A stretch of DNA of 64,000 bases from Sphingobacteriaceae bacterium (GCA_903642215.1 CAHJWG010000012.1:1-64000); one strand, 5' to 3'; positions 1 to 8,055 are shown, numbered from the stretch's first letter. A program made the numbers and translations. Notes: generated by a model not told the origin, from the letters alone.

Positions 1-150
1 GGAATAGATAAGCGCTGAAAGCATCTAAGTGCGAAACTAGCCACAAGATGAGACTTCCATTGAGGGTCGTAGCAGACGACTACGTTGATAGGCTTGCCGG
101 TGTAAAGGTGGTGACATCATAGCCAAGCAGTACTAATAACCCGAAGCTTT
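1..150 (+). rRNA. 23S ribosomal RNA, 3' end (partial)
   Basis: The first ~150 bases match the conserved 3' terminal part of bacterial 23S rRNA, including the stretch ending in GTACTAATAACCCGAAGC that precedes the 3' end. The 5' part lies outside the window. The 3' boundary is approximate (about 145-152), placed by comparison with remembered Bacteroidota 23S ends. A spacer of about 190 bases without a tRNA separates it from 5S rRNA. Confidence 0.92.
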
Positions 151-342
151 CTCATAGCAGATAATCAAGGTCGCAAGACCAACATTAATACCGTTGTTTT
201 CTCTACACAATATCTTCTTTCAATAATATGTCATTGTTGGAGACTGAAAAGACCAGAAAGACTAAGACAAAAGAACAAGGACACGTCCTCACTCTTTTTC
301 TTTCGATCACCCAATCTTTTCCTAAACCAACTCTAAAAATAT

Positions 343-453
<111 letters not shown>

Positions 454-469
454 TCTTATTTATTACCTT

Positions 470-505
470 AAACCCCTTTCACCTTTAGGTGAAAGGGGTT
501 TCTTG
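470..505 (+). terminator. rRNA operon terminator
   Basis: Perfect 14-bp stem (470-483 with 488-501) around a TTTA loop, GC-rich at its centre and ending in a short T-run. It lies 17 bases after 5S rRNA and is the expected intrinsic terminator of the rRNA operon. Confidence 0.88.
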
Positions 506-530
506 CGTTTAAGGGAATAGGAAATATTTT

Positions 531-579
531 AAGTTTGCATTAATAAAGTATCAATTCGATACTTTATTAATGCAAACTT
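531..579. repeat. Perfect 22-bp inverted repeat, AT-rich
   Basis: The arms 531-552 and 558-579 are perfect reverse complements of 22 bp with a 5-base loop (AATTC). No T-run follows on either strand, so it is not a standard intrinsic terminator. It lies 26 bases after the rRNA terminator. It could be a second termination structure, a protein-binding or recombination site, or a small palindromic mobile repeat. Confidence 0.8.
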
Positions 580-965
580 GCAGTTTAATTGCTTTCGCTT
601 TAAAATACTTAAAATCAAAGTCTTTGTTTTAGTTCATTTCTCAGTGTTTTAGCAGTTAAAAATCATTATTAATTCCTACTAACAGCTTAAAGTTTAAATA
701 CATTACTGCAAAAAATGCTGACCGATTAAGTCTAAATATATATGCAGCAAGCAGTAATTTTTTTCATAAATAGTAAACTTTATAATTAAAGCAATAATAC
801 TTCTTTTGCACAATAAAAATTTGGTTACAGCCTTATTTAGTATAAATTACACTAACTTTAAATGTGATGTACTATAACTCAATTTTTAGGTTTTAACTAC
901 TTAGTTTCATTGTAAACCAGTTGACATAATAGTTAGTAAACAAATTTACAGTGGTAAAAATAGCA
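580..965. other. Gene-free AT-rich stretch
   Basis: I see no credible coding region, RNA or strong hairpin in these ~386 bases between the palindrome and the 3' end of the UDG-like gene. Confidence 0.6.
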
Positions 966-1469
966 TTAATCCAAAACTACTGTAGTTTGCAAAATAGAAA
1001 CCAGGCCCCGAACACAAGCCAAATAATTGGTGTTGCTGCCTGCGGGATAAGAAACAGTGGTTTGATTTTGGATAGATTGGATTTCGGAAAGATCTATGGC
1101 CTGCTGCACTTGTTTTTCCAAAGCTTTCATCAAGATAATAACAGTCTCGGGCTGATAAATCTTCAAGCGTTCATTTAAACCTGTGATGCCGTTCTGCCGT
1201 TCCAGTTTCCGCTTAAGTATGTCATGGCGTTCTACCGGCACTAAACTTAAATGATCTAAAAAACATCCCGCTGATTTAAAGAACTGCAGAAATTCCTCCG
1301 CAGAAGAAAAATCACCATAAAGCTCTTTAAAAGCAGCTAAAATGGTGCGATATAAATTGGTATTAGCCCGATAAAAGTTTTTTTCAACCCAGCCCGGTGC
1401 TTCGCCAATCAATAGGATTTTTACTTTTTTGGGTTTGTATTGATTTGCTAAGGTATGATCTGTTTCCAT
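966..1469 (-). CDS. Uracil-DNA glycosylase superfamily-like protein
   Basis: 167 aa. The N-terminal strand KILLIGEAPG, followed by an LYRTILAAF helix and a GCFLDHLSLVPVE segment, resembles the small UDG-superfamily hypothetical proteins found in many bacteria. A proven catalytic set is not visible, so activity is uncertain. The start codon overlaps the stop of the upstream LysR gene (TAATG at 1467-1471), which implies translational coupling and one operon. Family assignment is from motif memory. Function in DNA repair is inference. Confidence 0.6.
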   Translation of the reverse strand: METDHTLANQYKPKKVKILLIGEAPGWVEKNFYRANTNLYRTILAAFKELYGDFSSAEEFLQFFKSAGCFLDHLSLVPVERHDILKRKLERQNGITGLNERLKIYQPETVIILMKALEKQVQQAIDLSEIQSIQNQTTVSYPAGSNTNYLACVRGLVSILQTTVVLD

Positions 1470-2362
1470 TAATTTAGTTTAAAATTCCGGGCAAACCTGA
1501 TGAACATATCCGCCAGTTGCGATGGCTGCCCGTGCTGCAGAATAAAGTGAAAAGAGCGTTCAATGTTTAACCCTCTTACATCTAAAATCCGGCATTCGTT
1601 GTTTTTAAGTTCTTTCAGGATAGAATATATTGATAAAAACGCCAGGCAATTACTGTGTAGCAGGTACGATTTGATGCTTTCGGTGCTGCCCAGCTGCATT
1701 TCCACCTGCAAATCGGCCAGCTTGATTTGATGTTTTTTTAAAGCATGGATAATTACATCCAGCGTACCCGAACCCGGCTCGCGCAGCAGCATCAGATAAT
1801 TTTTGAGTTCTTCCGGCTTTAAAATTTCTTTTTTAATCGATGAATTCCTGGCGCAAACCAGCACAATTTCATCTTTTAAATACTCTTCGTATTTAATTTG
1901 CGAGTTGCGCGAAATACCTTCGATCAAACCAATTTCAAGCTCTTTAGCCAGCAAAGCCTGTTCAATATCTTCCGTATTGCCTGTTGTAAGTTGCACTTTA
2001 ACCTCTTTAAACTTTTGATGGAACGAAGCCAAAACGGCAGGCAAAATATATTGTGCAATTGTGGTGCTTGCCCCGATCCGCAAAGTACCACTGTGTTGCT
2101 GGATCAAAAAATTCATGTTGAATTCCAGCTCCCGATACAGCTCAAAAATCTTTTCGGCATGATCCAGCAAAACCTGTCCGGCTGGGGTAATTAAAATTTT
2201 TTTATTTCCGCTGCGCTCGAATAAGGTTGTCTTAAAATAAGTTTCCAACTCATTAATATGCTTGGTTACGGCTGGTTGTGTGATAAACAATTCGGCAGCA
2301 GCTTTGGTAAAATTGAGTCGCTTGGCAACGGTGTAAAAAACTTTCAGTCGAAATTCAAACAT
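1469..2362 (-). CDS. LysR family transcriptional regulator
   Basis: 297 aa, the usual LysR length. The N-terminal winged helix (residues ~1-60: FYTVAKRLNFTKAAAELFITQPAVTKHINELE) is canonical. The rest is the effector-binding domain with the usual GTLRIGAS strand at ~95. The closest recalled relatives are CysB/CbbR-type regulators, which often control sulfur or carbon genes. That fits the TsdA/DsrE/binding-protein genes upstream on the same strand, although regulation of them is inference. It overlaps the UDG-like gene by one base. Confidence 0.88.
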   Translation of the reverse strand: MFEFRLKVFYTVAKRLNFTKAAAELFITQPAVTKHINELETYFKTTLFERSGNKKILITPAGQVLLDHAEKIFELYRELEFNMNFLIQQHSGTLRIGASTTIAQYILPAVLASFHQKFKEVKVQLTTGNTEDIEQALLAKELEIGLIEGISRNSQIKYEEYLKDEIVLVCARNSSIKKEILKPEELKNYLMLLREPGSGTLDVIIHALKKHQIKLADLQVEMQLGSTESIKSYLLHSNCLAFLSIYSILKELKNNECRILDVRGLNIERSFHFILQHGQPSQLADMFIRFARNFKLN

Positions 2363-2393
2363 AGTTTATTGTCGATTTAAGCAGATGCTTCTT

Positions 2394-2537
2394 TTACAGA
2401 CGAAAAAATAGGATCAGATAAGGCAAACATAAAAATACGAAAGCTAAAAGTGTTACTGCAAAAGATAGAAGTTGATTGCCGGTTTTAATATTTTTTTCAG
2501 AGAAATGATGACGAGTTAAAGTTTGGATCGCTTTCAT
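2394..2537 (-). CDS. Small single-pass membrane protein (hypothetical)
   Basis: 47 aa if started at the inner ATG (2537), 70 aa if started at 2606. The product is a charged N-terminus (MKAIQTLTRHHFSEKN) followed by one strongly hydrophobic helix (LLSFAVTLLAFVFLCLPYLILFF). It fills the gap between the binding-protein gene and lysR on the same strand. The composition is that of a real membrane microprotein, but I recognise no family and the reading frame could be accidental. Confidence 0.4.
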   Translation of the reverse strand: MKAIQTLTRHHFSEKNIKTGNQLLSFAVTLLAFVFLCLPYLILFFRL

Positions 2538-2670
2538 GGTTTTGTTGATTTGATAATCAAATTTCAACCTAAAACCGAAACTATTTTTATCAATAAAACG
2601 CATCAACCATAACCGAAAGTAATGGTGGTGTGCTTAAAGTTTTATGCTGCTAAAAGAAGCATTACCGGTT

Positions 2671-3591
2671 TTATTTCGTGGTAAAACCATATTTCCTGTA
2701 AATCGCTTTTGCCGTTTCGCTCACCAAAAAATCCATAAAGTCTTTTGCTGCCTGTGCATGCGACGCGTTTTTCATCAATCCGGCAACGTAAGTAGCATCA
2801 ATGTTTTCTGCGGAAGGTATTTCAATCAGCTCCGTTGGATGACCGATCAGCTGCTGATAAAAAGCTTCCGAATACCAAACCGGTGCCGCATCACTTTGAT
2901 TATACAAAATGCGCATCGGCGTTTGCCGGTGATGGATTTGGGTGAGAAAAGTTGTCGAATCCTGCACCTTATCTACCATAATAGTTTTGCGCAACGTTTC
3001 GCCGCCGGCCTTTACGTACGCTTCTTCAATGCGCTTGCCAATACCTTCCCATTCCGGATTAGGCATACTTACGTGGACATCTTTCCGGCCTAAATCCTTC
3101 AAATTTTTAACCTGTTTCGGGTTACCTTTCTGCACCATCAAAGCCAGCCGGTTGTAAGCGTAAGGTGCTGTTTTACTAAACAATTGCGGCAACTGATCCA
3201 TTTTATTTTTGCCCGCCGTATAAACATCCGGTTTCAGGGTGATGCGCATGTTACCGATGGTGATCGATCCGCCTGCAATCTGTTTAGCTAAAATACCAGG
3301 AGGCAACGTTTCTGCAAAAATACGCTGGTACTGCGGATGCTGTTTTTTAAAAGCCGACAGCAAATCATCGATACACATAAACTGGTTGCCGGCAAAAAAT
3401 ACCACCAGCTGCGGATCGTTAATATCGCCAAACAAATCCGGTACATTATCCACGCCCGGCACGGTAAACATTACTTTGCTTTGCGGCGGCGTGTTCCAGG
3501 GCGGATCAAAGCGATGATCCTGCGCATTGGCAACGGTTGTAACGGTAATTAAAGTTAATGCGACTATGATTTTATTTTTGAAGAAAGACAT
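2671..3591 (-). CDS. Periplasmic substrate-binding protein (type II, ModA-like fold)
   Basis: 306 aa with a Sec signal peptide (residues 1-23, cut after VANA). The body looks like an extracellular solute-binding protein of the molybdate/sulfate type: FFAGNQFMCIDDLLSAFKKQHPQ near the N-terminus, GKRIEEAYVKAGG in the middle and a C-terminal AKDFMDFLVSETAKAIYRKYGF, the usual end of ModA-like proteins. No ABC permease or ATPase gene is adjacent. Placed after tsdA and dsrE on the same strand, it may bind a sulfur oxyanion, which is inference. Confidence 0.7.
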   Translation of the reverse strand: MSFFKNKIIVALTLITVTTVANAQDHRFDPPWNTPPQSKVMFTVPGVDNVPDLFGDINDPQLVVFFAGNQFMCIDDLLSAFKKQHPQYQRIFAETLPPGILAKQIAGGSITIGNMRITLKPDVYTAGKNKMDQLPQLFSKTAPYAYNRLALMVQKGNPKQVKNLKDLGRKDVHVSMPNPEWEGIGKRIEEAYVKAGGETLRKTIMVDKVQDSTTFLTQIHHRQTPMRILYNQSDAAPVWYSEAFYQQLIGHPTELIEIPSAENIDATYVAGLMKNASHAQAAKDFMDFLVSETAKAIYRKYGFTTK

Positions 3592-3650
3592 TTTTAGGTT
3601 GAGGTTTTGATGAGGTAATTTTTATTTTTTTGATGATTTAGGAGGAAGAA

Positions 3651-3974
3651 TCATCGCCCTAACCCCCTTCAAAAGGGGGGGGAAGCAAAGTTCAATACCT
3701 TTCTATCCACTATTTAAATTGAATAATATAACCCGTTATAAAGGTCTGCGAGCAATTTCCCCTTCAAAAGGGGGAAGCAAAGTTCAATACCTTTCTATCC
3801 ACTATTTAAATTGAATAATATAACCCGTTATAAAAGGTCTGCGAGCGATTTCCCCTTTTGAAGGGGAAGCAAAGTTCAATACCTTTTTTATCAGCTATAT
3901 AAATTGAATAATATAACCCGTTATAAAAGTCTGCGAGCGATTTCCCCCTTTTGAAGGGGGTTAGGGGGATGACC
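3651..3974. repeat. Three tandem 92-bp repeats bounded by inverted CCCTAACCCCCTTC ends
   Basis: Units begin with AAGCAAAGTTCAATACC at 3683, 3775 and 3867, so the period is exactly 92 bp. Each unit also carries TTGAATAATATAACCCG and ends in a short CCCCTT/AAGGGG palindrome. The array is flanked by inverted copies of CCCTAACCCCCTTC (starting at 3657, and reversed up to about 3970), a REP-like sequence I recall as common in Sphingobacteriaceae. A 61-codon reading frame on the minus strand is only the translated repeat. The units have no variable spacers, so this is not CRISPR. Confidence 0.9.
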
Positions 3975-4100
3975 TGTTTTAAAAAACACATCTATACTTT
4001 ACGAAGTTTTAACCTGAAAAGCTGAACTATAAAGGTAGCCACCCAGGTGCGTTGGGCTGCAATTCGCCCGGATGAGGCGATTCGAATTGCTTGAATTTTG

Positions 4101-4126
4101 GTTCTTTTTGATCAAGCAAAAAGAAC
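4101..4126 (-). terminator. Hairpin downstream of dsrE-like gene
   Basis: Perfect 10-bp stem (GTTCTTTTTG at 4101-4110 with CAAAAAGAAC at 4117-4126) and a 6-base loop, 14 bases beyond the dsrE-like stop codon. It is a plausible terminator of the tsdA-dsrE operon and separates it from the repeat array. Confidence 0.5.
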
Positions 4127-4139
4127 GCACAAAGAAAAA

Positions 4140-4595
4140 CTACGGATGCACCGTTGCCCAGCCTTCGTACTCACGCAAAATAATCTCGCCGTTGCCGCTT
4201 GGTACGTAAGAAATAAAATTGAACAGATCGTTTTTATCAATCTTGCGTTCGCGCACCGTGTTGCTGCATTGCGCCAGGATTACGCCTTTTTCCTGCAGTT
4301 TTTTCAGCGTTTCTTCGTAGGCATTGCTCTTCATAAACACCGAAACACCATCGCCAAAAGCAATCAGTTCTACATGCAGCTTGCCTTTTAAACGCGGGTC
4401 TTCCAGCGCATTATCCAGGTTGCGCAGCGTAGCTTTTATCTTTTTATCATCGTTGGAGTTGAGGATATACAGCGCATTATAGCTTTTCAAGGTAGATTTT
4501 GCACCGGTAAAAACAGCATCGCTGGTTTGTGCCGAAGCAGGTTTTGCCAGTAGCAACAAAGCAAATGCAGCTAAAATTAAAGTGTACTTTTTCAT
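4140..4595 (-). CDS. DsrE family protein, exported
   Basis: 151 aa with a signal peptide (residues 1-22, ending ASA). The mature part fits the DsrE/DsrEFH-like fold: a KLHVELIAFGDGVSVFMKS strand-turn, then EETLKKLQEKGVILAQCSNTV with the single conserved Cys that carries sulfur in this family. Such proteins act in sulfur transfer or oxidation. Only 21 bases separate it from the upstream TsdA-like gene, so the two are co-transcribed. Periplasmic location is inferred from the signal peptide. Confidence 0.78.
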   Translation of the reverse strand: MKKYTLILAAFALLLLAKPASAQTSDAVFTGAKSTLKSYNALYILNSNDDKKIKATLRNLDNALEDPRLKGKLHVELIAFGDGVSVFMKSNAYEETLKKLQEKGVILAQCSNTVRERKIDKNDLFNFISYVPSGNGEIILREYEGWATVHP

Positions 4596-4616
4596 GGTTT
4601 TTTGGTTTGAATTGAT

Positions 4617-5714
4617 TTATATCGATTGATTTTTCTGTGCTTCTTTTATCGGCTTAAAAGGCCCGAACTTATGCTGTTTTTCGCTGAAGTTATCGGCATA
4701 AGGCCCGAACGGAAAATCGATTGGTTTTTTGTCGAGGTTCATCCAATCCATATGCTGATCGCGGTGCGGCCGCGGCTGCGAGTTCACAAAAGCAGCCACA
4801 TTCCAGGCTTCCTCATCCGTTAACTGCGGATTTTGATACGTGGCACCGTACGGCATATTGTTTTTAACAAATCCTGCAAAATTACCCAAACGGTACATGC
4901 CCGCGCCATCATTGTAACTGTGTTTTCCCCAAAGTGGCGGATATTGGTACGATTTTTTATCCGCAGCCAGCAAACCTTCGCCGCTTGCGCCATGGCAGCT
5001 TTGGCATTTCTGGATGAAAACTATTTTACCTTTTTCCGGATCAGCGGCCATGTCCAAATAAGCCAGCTTTTCGGTTGCGTTGCCAAACAGTTTTGCTTTT
5101 TTAGGCACATCTTTGCCAATCCATTTCATATAAGCTAAAATCGATTGCACTTCTCTGGAAGATGTATCCGGCACTTTTCCGGCCAAACTCCGCTCAAAAC
5201 ATTCGGCAATTCGCGACGATGCCGGCGACATTTTACCACTACGGAAACTCATTTTCGGGTAACTTGCTATAAAGCTGGCGTAGTTATTACCGTAAAGCCG
5301 CGTGCCGGCATCCAAATGGCAGTTTTGGCAATTCATGCCGTTGGTTATCTGTGCGATGCTTCCTTTAGGGCCAAAATATTGAGCCGTATGTGCCAGCAAA
5401 TCTTTTCCGTAACGGATCATTTTGCCTTGTTTTCCTGCAGGAACGGTTGCCGAATCGGGTGCTTTCCAGGCATCCGCCGGAACGGGTTTGGAACTAGTTG
5501 CCGCTGTTACATCAACCGGAGCGGCCGCTGCCGCGTACGGTGTAGTATTTTTACTTATGTTATCTTGTGGTAGAGATGATTCGCTTTGGCCGGAAAATAG
5601 TAATCCTGTATAAATCAAAATACCGATCACCAGCAGCAGCGATACAAAAATGGTGTACCGGGTAATTTTGACTAACGCCTTTAAAACTTCCTTGTCCTGC
5701 GGCTTATTTTCCAT
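4617..5714 (-). CDS. tsdA: TsdA-like thiosulfate dehydrogenase, diheme cytochrome c
   Basis: 365 aa with an N-terminal membrane anchor (residues ~22-42) and an Ala-rich linker. It carries two c-type heme motifs, CQNCH (129-133) and CQSCH (237-241). Between them RIAECFERSLAGK places Cys172 where TsdA proteins have the cysteine that ligates the active-site heme, which separates TsdA from ordinary diheme cytochromes. TsdA oxidises thiosulfate to tetrathionate, or the reverse, in the periplasm. The last codons (KPIKEAQ) lie in a copy of the dispersed CTTCTTTTAT element. Confidence 0.8.
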   Translation of the reverse strand: MENKPQDKEVLKALVKITRYTIFVSLLLVIGILIYTGLLFSGQSESSLPQDNISKNTTPYAAAAAPVDVTAATSSKPVPADAWKAPDSATVPAGKQGKMIRYGKDLLAHTAQYFGPKGSIAQITNGMNCQNCHLDAGTRLYGNNYASFIASYPKMSFRSGKMSPASSRIAECFERSLAGKVPDTSSREVQSILAYMKWIGKDVPKKAKLFGNATEKLAYLDMAADPEKGKIVFIQKCQSCHGASGEGLLAADKKSYQYPPLWGKHSYNDGAGMYRLGNFAGFVKNNMPYGATYQNPQLTDEEAWNVAAFVNSQPRPHRDQHMDWMNLDKKPIDFPFGPYADNFSEKQHKFGPFKPIKEAQKNQSI

Positions 5715-5734
5715 GTGATTCGCTTTTGATGATT

Positions 5735-5742
5735 CAAAGATA
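5735..5742 (-). promoter_or_regulatory. Putative -7 box for tsdA operon
   Basis: On the minus strand this reads TATCTTTG, a perfect match to the Bacteroidota -7 consensus TAnnTTTG, 21 bases before the tsdA start. No clear -33 TTTG was found. Confidence 0.45.
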
Positions 5743-5813
5743 CCGCAGATTATCAGCCGGTTTAGATCATCTTTATTAATCTTCCATCACCAAAAATTAT
5801 CATCTAATTCAGT

Positions 5814-5828
5814 TGTGCTTCTTTTATC
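5814..5828 (+). repeat. Copy of dispersed CTTCTTTTAT element
   Basis: TGTGCTTCTTTTATC followed by ACCCTAAA. It is an intergenic copy between tsdA and the fluoride riboswitch. Confidence 0.75.
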
Positions 5829-6010
5829 ACCCTAAACTTATCAATGATTTTATCCCGGTAAAAAAAGCATTCCTCATCACATCAAATTTTTAAACTGATC
5901 GAATATACTGAATCTGTAAATAGAAAACTTTGTAATTTCTTCCTTAGCAAAAAATTAAAAAAATCTAAATAAAGATTTCCGGTTATAATCATGATCTGTT
6001 ATTTTAGCAA

Positions 6011-6111
6011 TCAGGGAAATGGTGGCTTCCCGTCTCGAACGAACTGCATTTTGCTGATGGCACCTACAAATAACCATAGATTTTTTCTTTAGGATTATTG
6101 TTTTGTAGGTG
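6011..6111 (+). promoter_or_regulatory. Fluoride riboswitch (crcB motif) with expression platform
   Basis: The segment 6012-6067 has the fluoride aptamer layout as I recall it: GGGAAATGG-TGG-CTTCCC forms the first helix and loop (6014-6031), and GCTGATGGCACCTAC (6053-6067) is the conserved 3' half. CACCTACAAA (6061-6070) can also pair perfectly with TTTGTAGGTG (6102-6111). That would mask the aptamer 3' strand, so this is a ready-made switch. The next gene encodes a CLC-type antiporter and is followed by a FluC remnant, which supports the call. The start codon is about 160 bases after the switch stem. Confidence 0.83.
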
Positions 6112-6258
6112 AAAAATTCCCGGTTCAACAACCAAATTCTATTTATTTATGTCTGATCCGAACGGGTTTTTTAAAATTTAACCAAGTGCTGCAGATTGAA
6201 AAGGAACCGGGCAGCAACTTCAGCTTCGCCGGCATCAATACTTTTGAAAGAAATAACC

Positions 6259-6272
6259 GATAAAAACAGTAT
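6259..6272 (-). repeat. Copy of dispersed element, ACTGTTTTTATC form
   Basis: GATAAAAACAGTAT directly before the CLC start codon. Reversed, it reads ATACTGTTTTTATC followed by GGTTATTT. Confidence 0.65.
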
Positions 6273-6274
6273 GT

Positions 6275-7672
6275 ATGAACAAGCCCGCCTATCCTTTGGA
6301 ACATTACGCTATTTTTAAACAGCTGTTGCGTTGGTCGATTTTGGTTATCCCGATTGCCATCGTAATCGGGAGCATTGTTGCTTTTTTTTTGTGGCTGCTG
6401 GGCTGGGCCGTCCATTACCGGTTTTCGCATCCCTGGCTGTTGTTTTTACTGCCTTTTGCCGGCGTAATAATTCATTTTATTTATCAATTTGCTGGCAAAT
6501 CTTCCGAAAAAGGCAATAATTTAATTATGGAAGAAATCCATCAGCCCGGCGGCGGCGTACCCTGGCAAATGGCACCGGTGGTTTTAATTACTACGGTAAT
6601 TACCCATTTATTTGGCGGTTCTGCCGGCAGGGAAGGTACGGCTGTACAGATTGGCGGAAGCATGGCCGCTTTGTTTGGCACTTGGTTTAAGTTGGAAAAA
6701 GCCGATTTGCAACTTGTTTTAACGGCCGGTGTTGCAGCCGGATTCGGGGCTGTTTTTGGTACACCGGTTACGGGAACTCTGTTTGCGCTGGAAGTTTTGA
6801 GTATCGGCCAGATTAAATACGATGCGTTGTTGCCGGCCTTGATTGCCAGTTTAATTGCTGATGTTACCGTTTCGGCCTGGGGCGTTCATCATACGGCTTA
6901 TCACATCGATGTCCTGGCCAAAACGCCTTCTCTATTTTCAAATTATATCAATTTCGATTTGCTGCTGCTGGCTAAAGTAATCTTTGCTTCGGCCTTGTTT
7001 GGATTGGCGAGTTATGCGTTTTCAATTTTGGTACATGGGATCAAAACGTTTTTTAACAACCTTTTTTCGCGCAAATGGCTCATTCCGTTTTTAGGCGGGT
7101 TGATTATCATCGGACTGACTTATCTCCTGGGAAAACCTGATTATTTAAGCTTGGGCATTGATGCGCAATATCCCGGAGCTATAACTATTCCGTCTGCTTT
7201 TCATACCGGCGGCTCGGATATCTGGAGCTGGTTTTGGAAAACGATATTTACCACGTTAACACTCGGAACCGGTTTTAAAGGCGGTGAAGTAACACCTTTG
7301 TTTTATATCGGGGCTACATTAGGCAACACGCTCTCCATACTGCTTAATGCGCCGGTAAGTTTGTTTGCCGCTTTAGGTTTTGTCGCGGTTTTTGCCGGCG
7401 CAACCAATACGCCGTTAGCTTGTACGTTTATGGGGATCGAACTTTTTGGCGGAGAACATGCCCTGCTTTTTGCCGTTGCTTGTTTTACTACCTATTTTTT
7501 TAGCGGCCATACCGGCATTTACAGTTCGCAGCGCATTGCCGTACCTAAAATTTTTGATGCTTCTTTTATCGATGAAAAATCATTGTCGGAAGCTGCCAAA
7601 AGGCGCGGTTATTTCCATCAGAAATTTAGCAAATACCAGTTTGGTTTAAAACGAAAGGATCAGCTTGAGTAA
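6275..7672 (+). CDS. CLC-type transporter, probably fluoride/proton antiporter (CLC-F)
   Basis: 465 aa with about ten hydrophobic segments. Instead of the chloride-type GSGIP and GKEGP motifs it carries KGNNLIMEEIH (~residues 80-90) and GGSAGREGTAVQIGG (~108-122), as I recall for the fluoride-specific CLC-F branch. GAVFGTPVTGTLFALE and GFKGGEVTPLFYIGATLG follow. The protein would expel fluoride from the cytoplasm. The fluoride riboswitch upstream and the FluC remnant downstream agree. Database names are usually 'voltage-gated chloride channel family'. Codons near residue 428 (FDASFIDE) contain a copy of the dispersed CTTCTTTTATC element. Confidence 0.85.
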   Translation: MNKPAYPLEHYAIFKQLLRWSILVIPIAIVIGSIVAFFLWLLGWAVHYRFSHPWLLFLLPFAGVIIHFIYQFAGKSSEKGNNLIMEEIHQPGGGVPWQMAPVVLITTVITHLFGGSAGREGTAVQIGGSMAALFGTWFKLEKADLQLVLTAGVAAGFGAVFGTPVTGTLFALEVLSIGQIKYDALLPALIASLIADVTVSAWGVHHTAYHIDVLAKTPSLFSNYINFDLLLLAKVIFASALFGLASYAFSILVHGIKTFFNNLFSRKWLIPFLGGLIIIGLTYLLGKPDYLSLGIDAQYPGAITIPSAFHTGGSDIWSWFWKTIFTTLTLGTGFKGGEVTPLFYIGATLGNTLSILLNAPVSLFAALGFVAVFAGATNTPLACTFMGIELFGGEHALLFAVACFTTYFFSGHTGIYSSQRIAVPKIFDASFIDEKSLSEAAKRRGYFHQKFSKYQFGLKRKDQLE

Positions 7673-7728
7673 GCTAAAGTGATGGATTATCGCGAAATAA
7701 ATTAGAGTATAAAAGTAGGAGATTATTT

Positions 7729-7899
7729 TTAGTTACCAATTTATGCGGAGGCTTTACCACATTCTTGTCTTTTTCGTATAAGAGTGTGCTGCTTATTGCC
7801 AATCATCGGTTATTTACCTTTTTTATAAACGTGGCGGCCAGCCTGTTTTTAAGTTTGCCGGCCACTTTTGCGGGCATTGCGTTGGCAAAAAGTATTTAA
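7729..7899 (+). pseudogene. crcB: FluC/CrcB fluoride channel, C-terminal remnant
   Basis: This frame reads NLCGGFTTFLSFSYKSVLL and continues through two hydrophobic helices to a stop at 7897-7899. That is the C-terminal half of FluC/CrcB, whose signature is GxxGGxTTFSTF. The N-terminal half (TM1-TM2, about 65 residues) is missing and no suitable start codon precedes the fragment. FluC works as a dimer of four-helix subunits, so the fragment should not function. It lies 56 bases after the CLC-F gene and suggests that a fluC once shared the riboswitch-controlled locus. Confidence 0.78.
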
Positions 7900-7931
7900 C
7901 CGCACTGGTTTAAAAAATGATTTTTTGTGCA

Positions 7932-7963
7932 AATAAAAAAGCCTCACCTTTTACGATGAGGCT
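7932..7963 (-). terminator. tRNA-Asn terminator
   Basis: Stem AGCCTCA (7940-7946) with TGAGGCT (7957-7963). On the minus strand it is followed by a T-run (A-run at 7932-7939). It is the intrinsic terminator 19 bases after the tRNA. Confidence 0.8.
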
Positions 7964-7981
7964 AACTCTTTAATTTTTAAG

Positions 7982-8055
7982 CTCCCGAAGCTGGGCTCGA
8001 ACCAGCGACCCTCTGATTAACAGTCAGATGCTCTAACCAGCTGAGCTATTCGGGA
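7982..8055 (-). tRNA. tRNA-Asn (anticodon GTT)
   Basis: 74 nt on the minus strand. Acceptor TCCCGAA pairs with TTCGGGA and the discriminator base is G. The D arm contains AGCTCAGCTGGTTAGAGC, the anticodon stem-loop is TCTGA-CTGTTAA-TCAGA with anticodon GTT, and the T loop reads GGTTCGAGCCC. The 3' CCA is not encoded. Confidence 0.96.

Noticed and set aside
2671-3093. Plus-strand frame of 149 codons opposite the binding-protein gene
   Set aside because: It is antisense to a gene with a clear signal peptide and family pattern, and has no recognisable protein features itself.
3683-3958. Possible CRISPR array
   Set aside because: Repeats are 92 bp, directly adjacent, with no variable spacers, and no cas genes occur in the window.
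3806-3991. 61-codon minus-strand frame with repeated FYNGLYYSI peptide
   Set aside because: It is the translation of the 92-bp tandem repeat and not a gene.
7982-8055. Retron or island integration at the tRNA-Asn gene
   Set aside because: No integrase, direct repeat of the tRNA end or other attachment-site sign lies near it.
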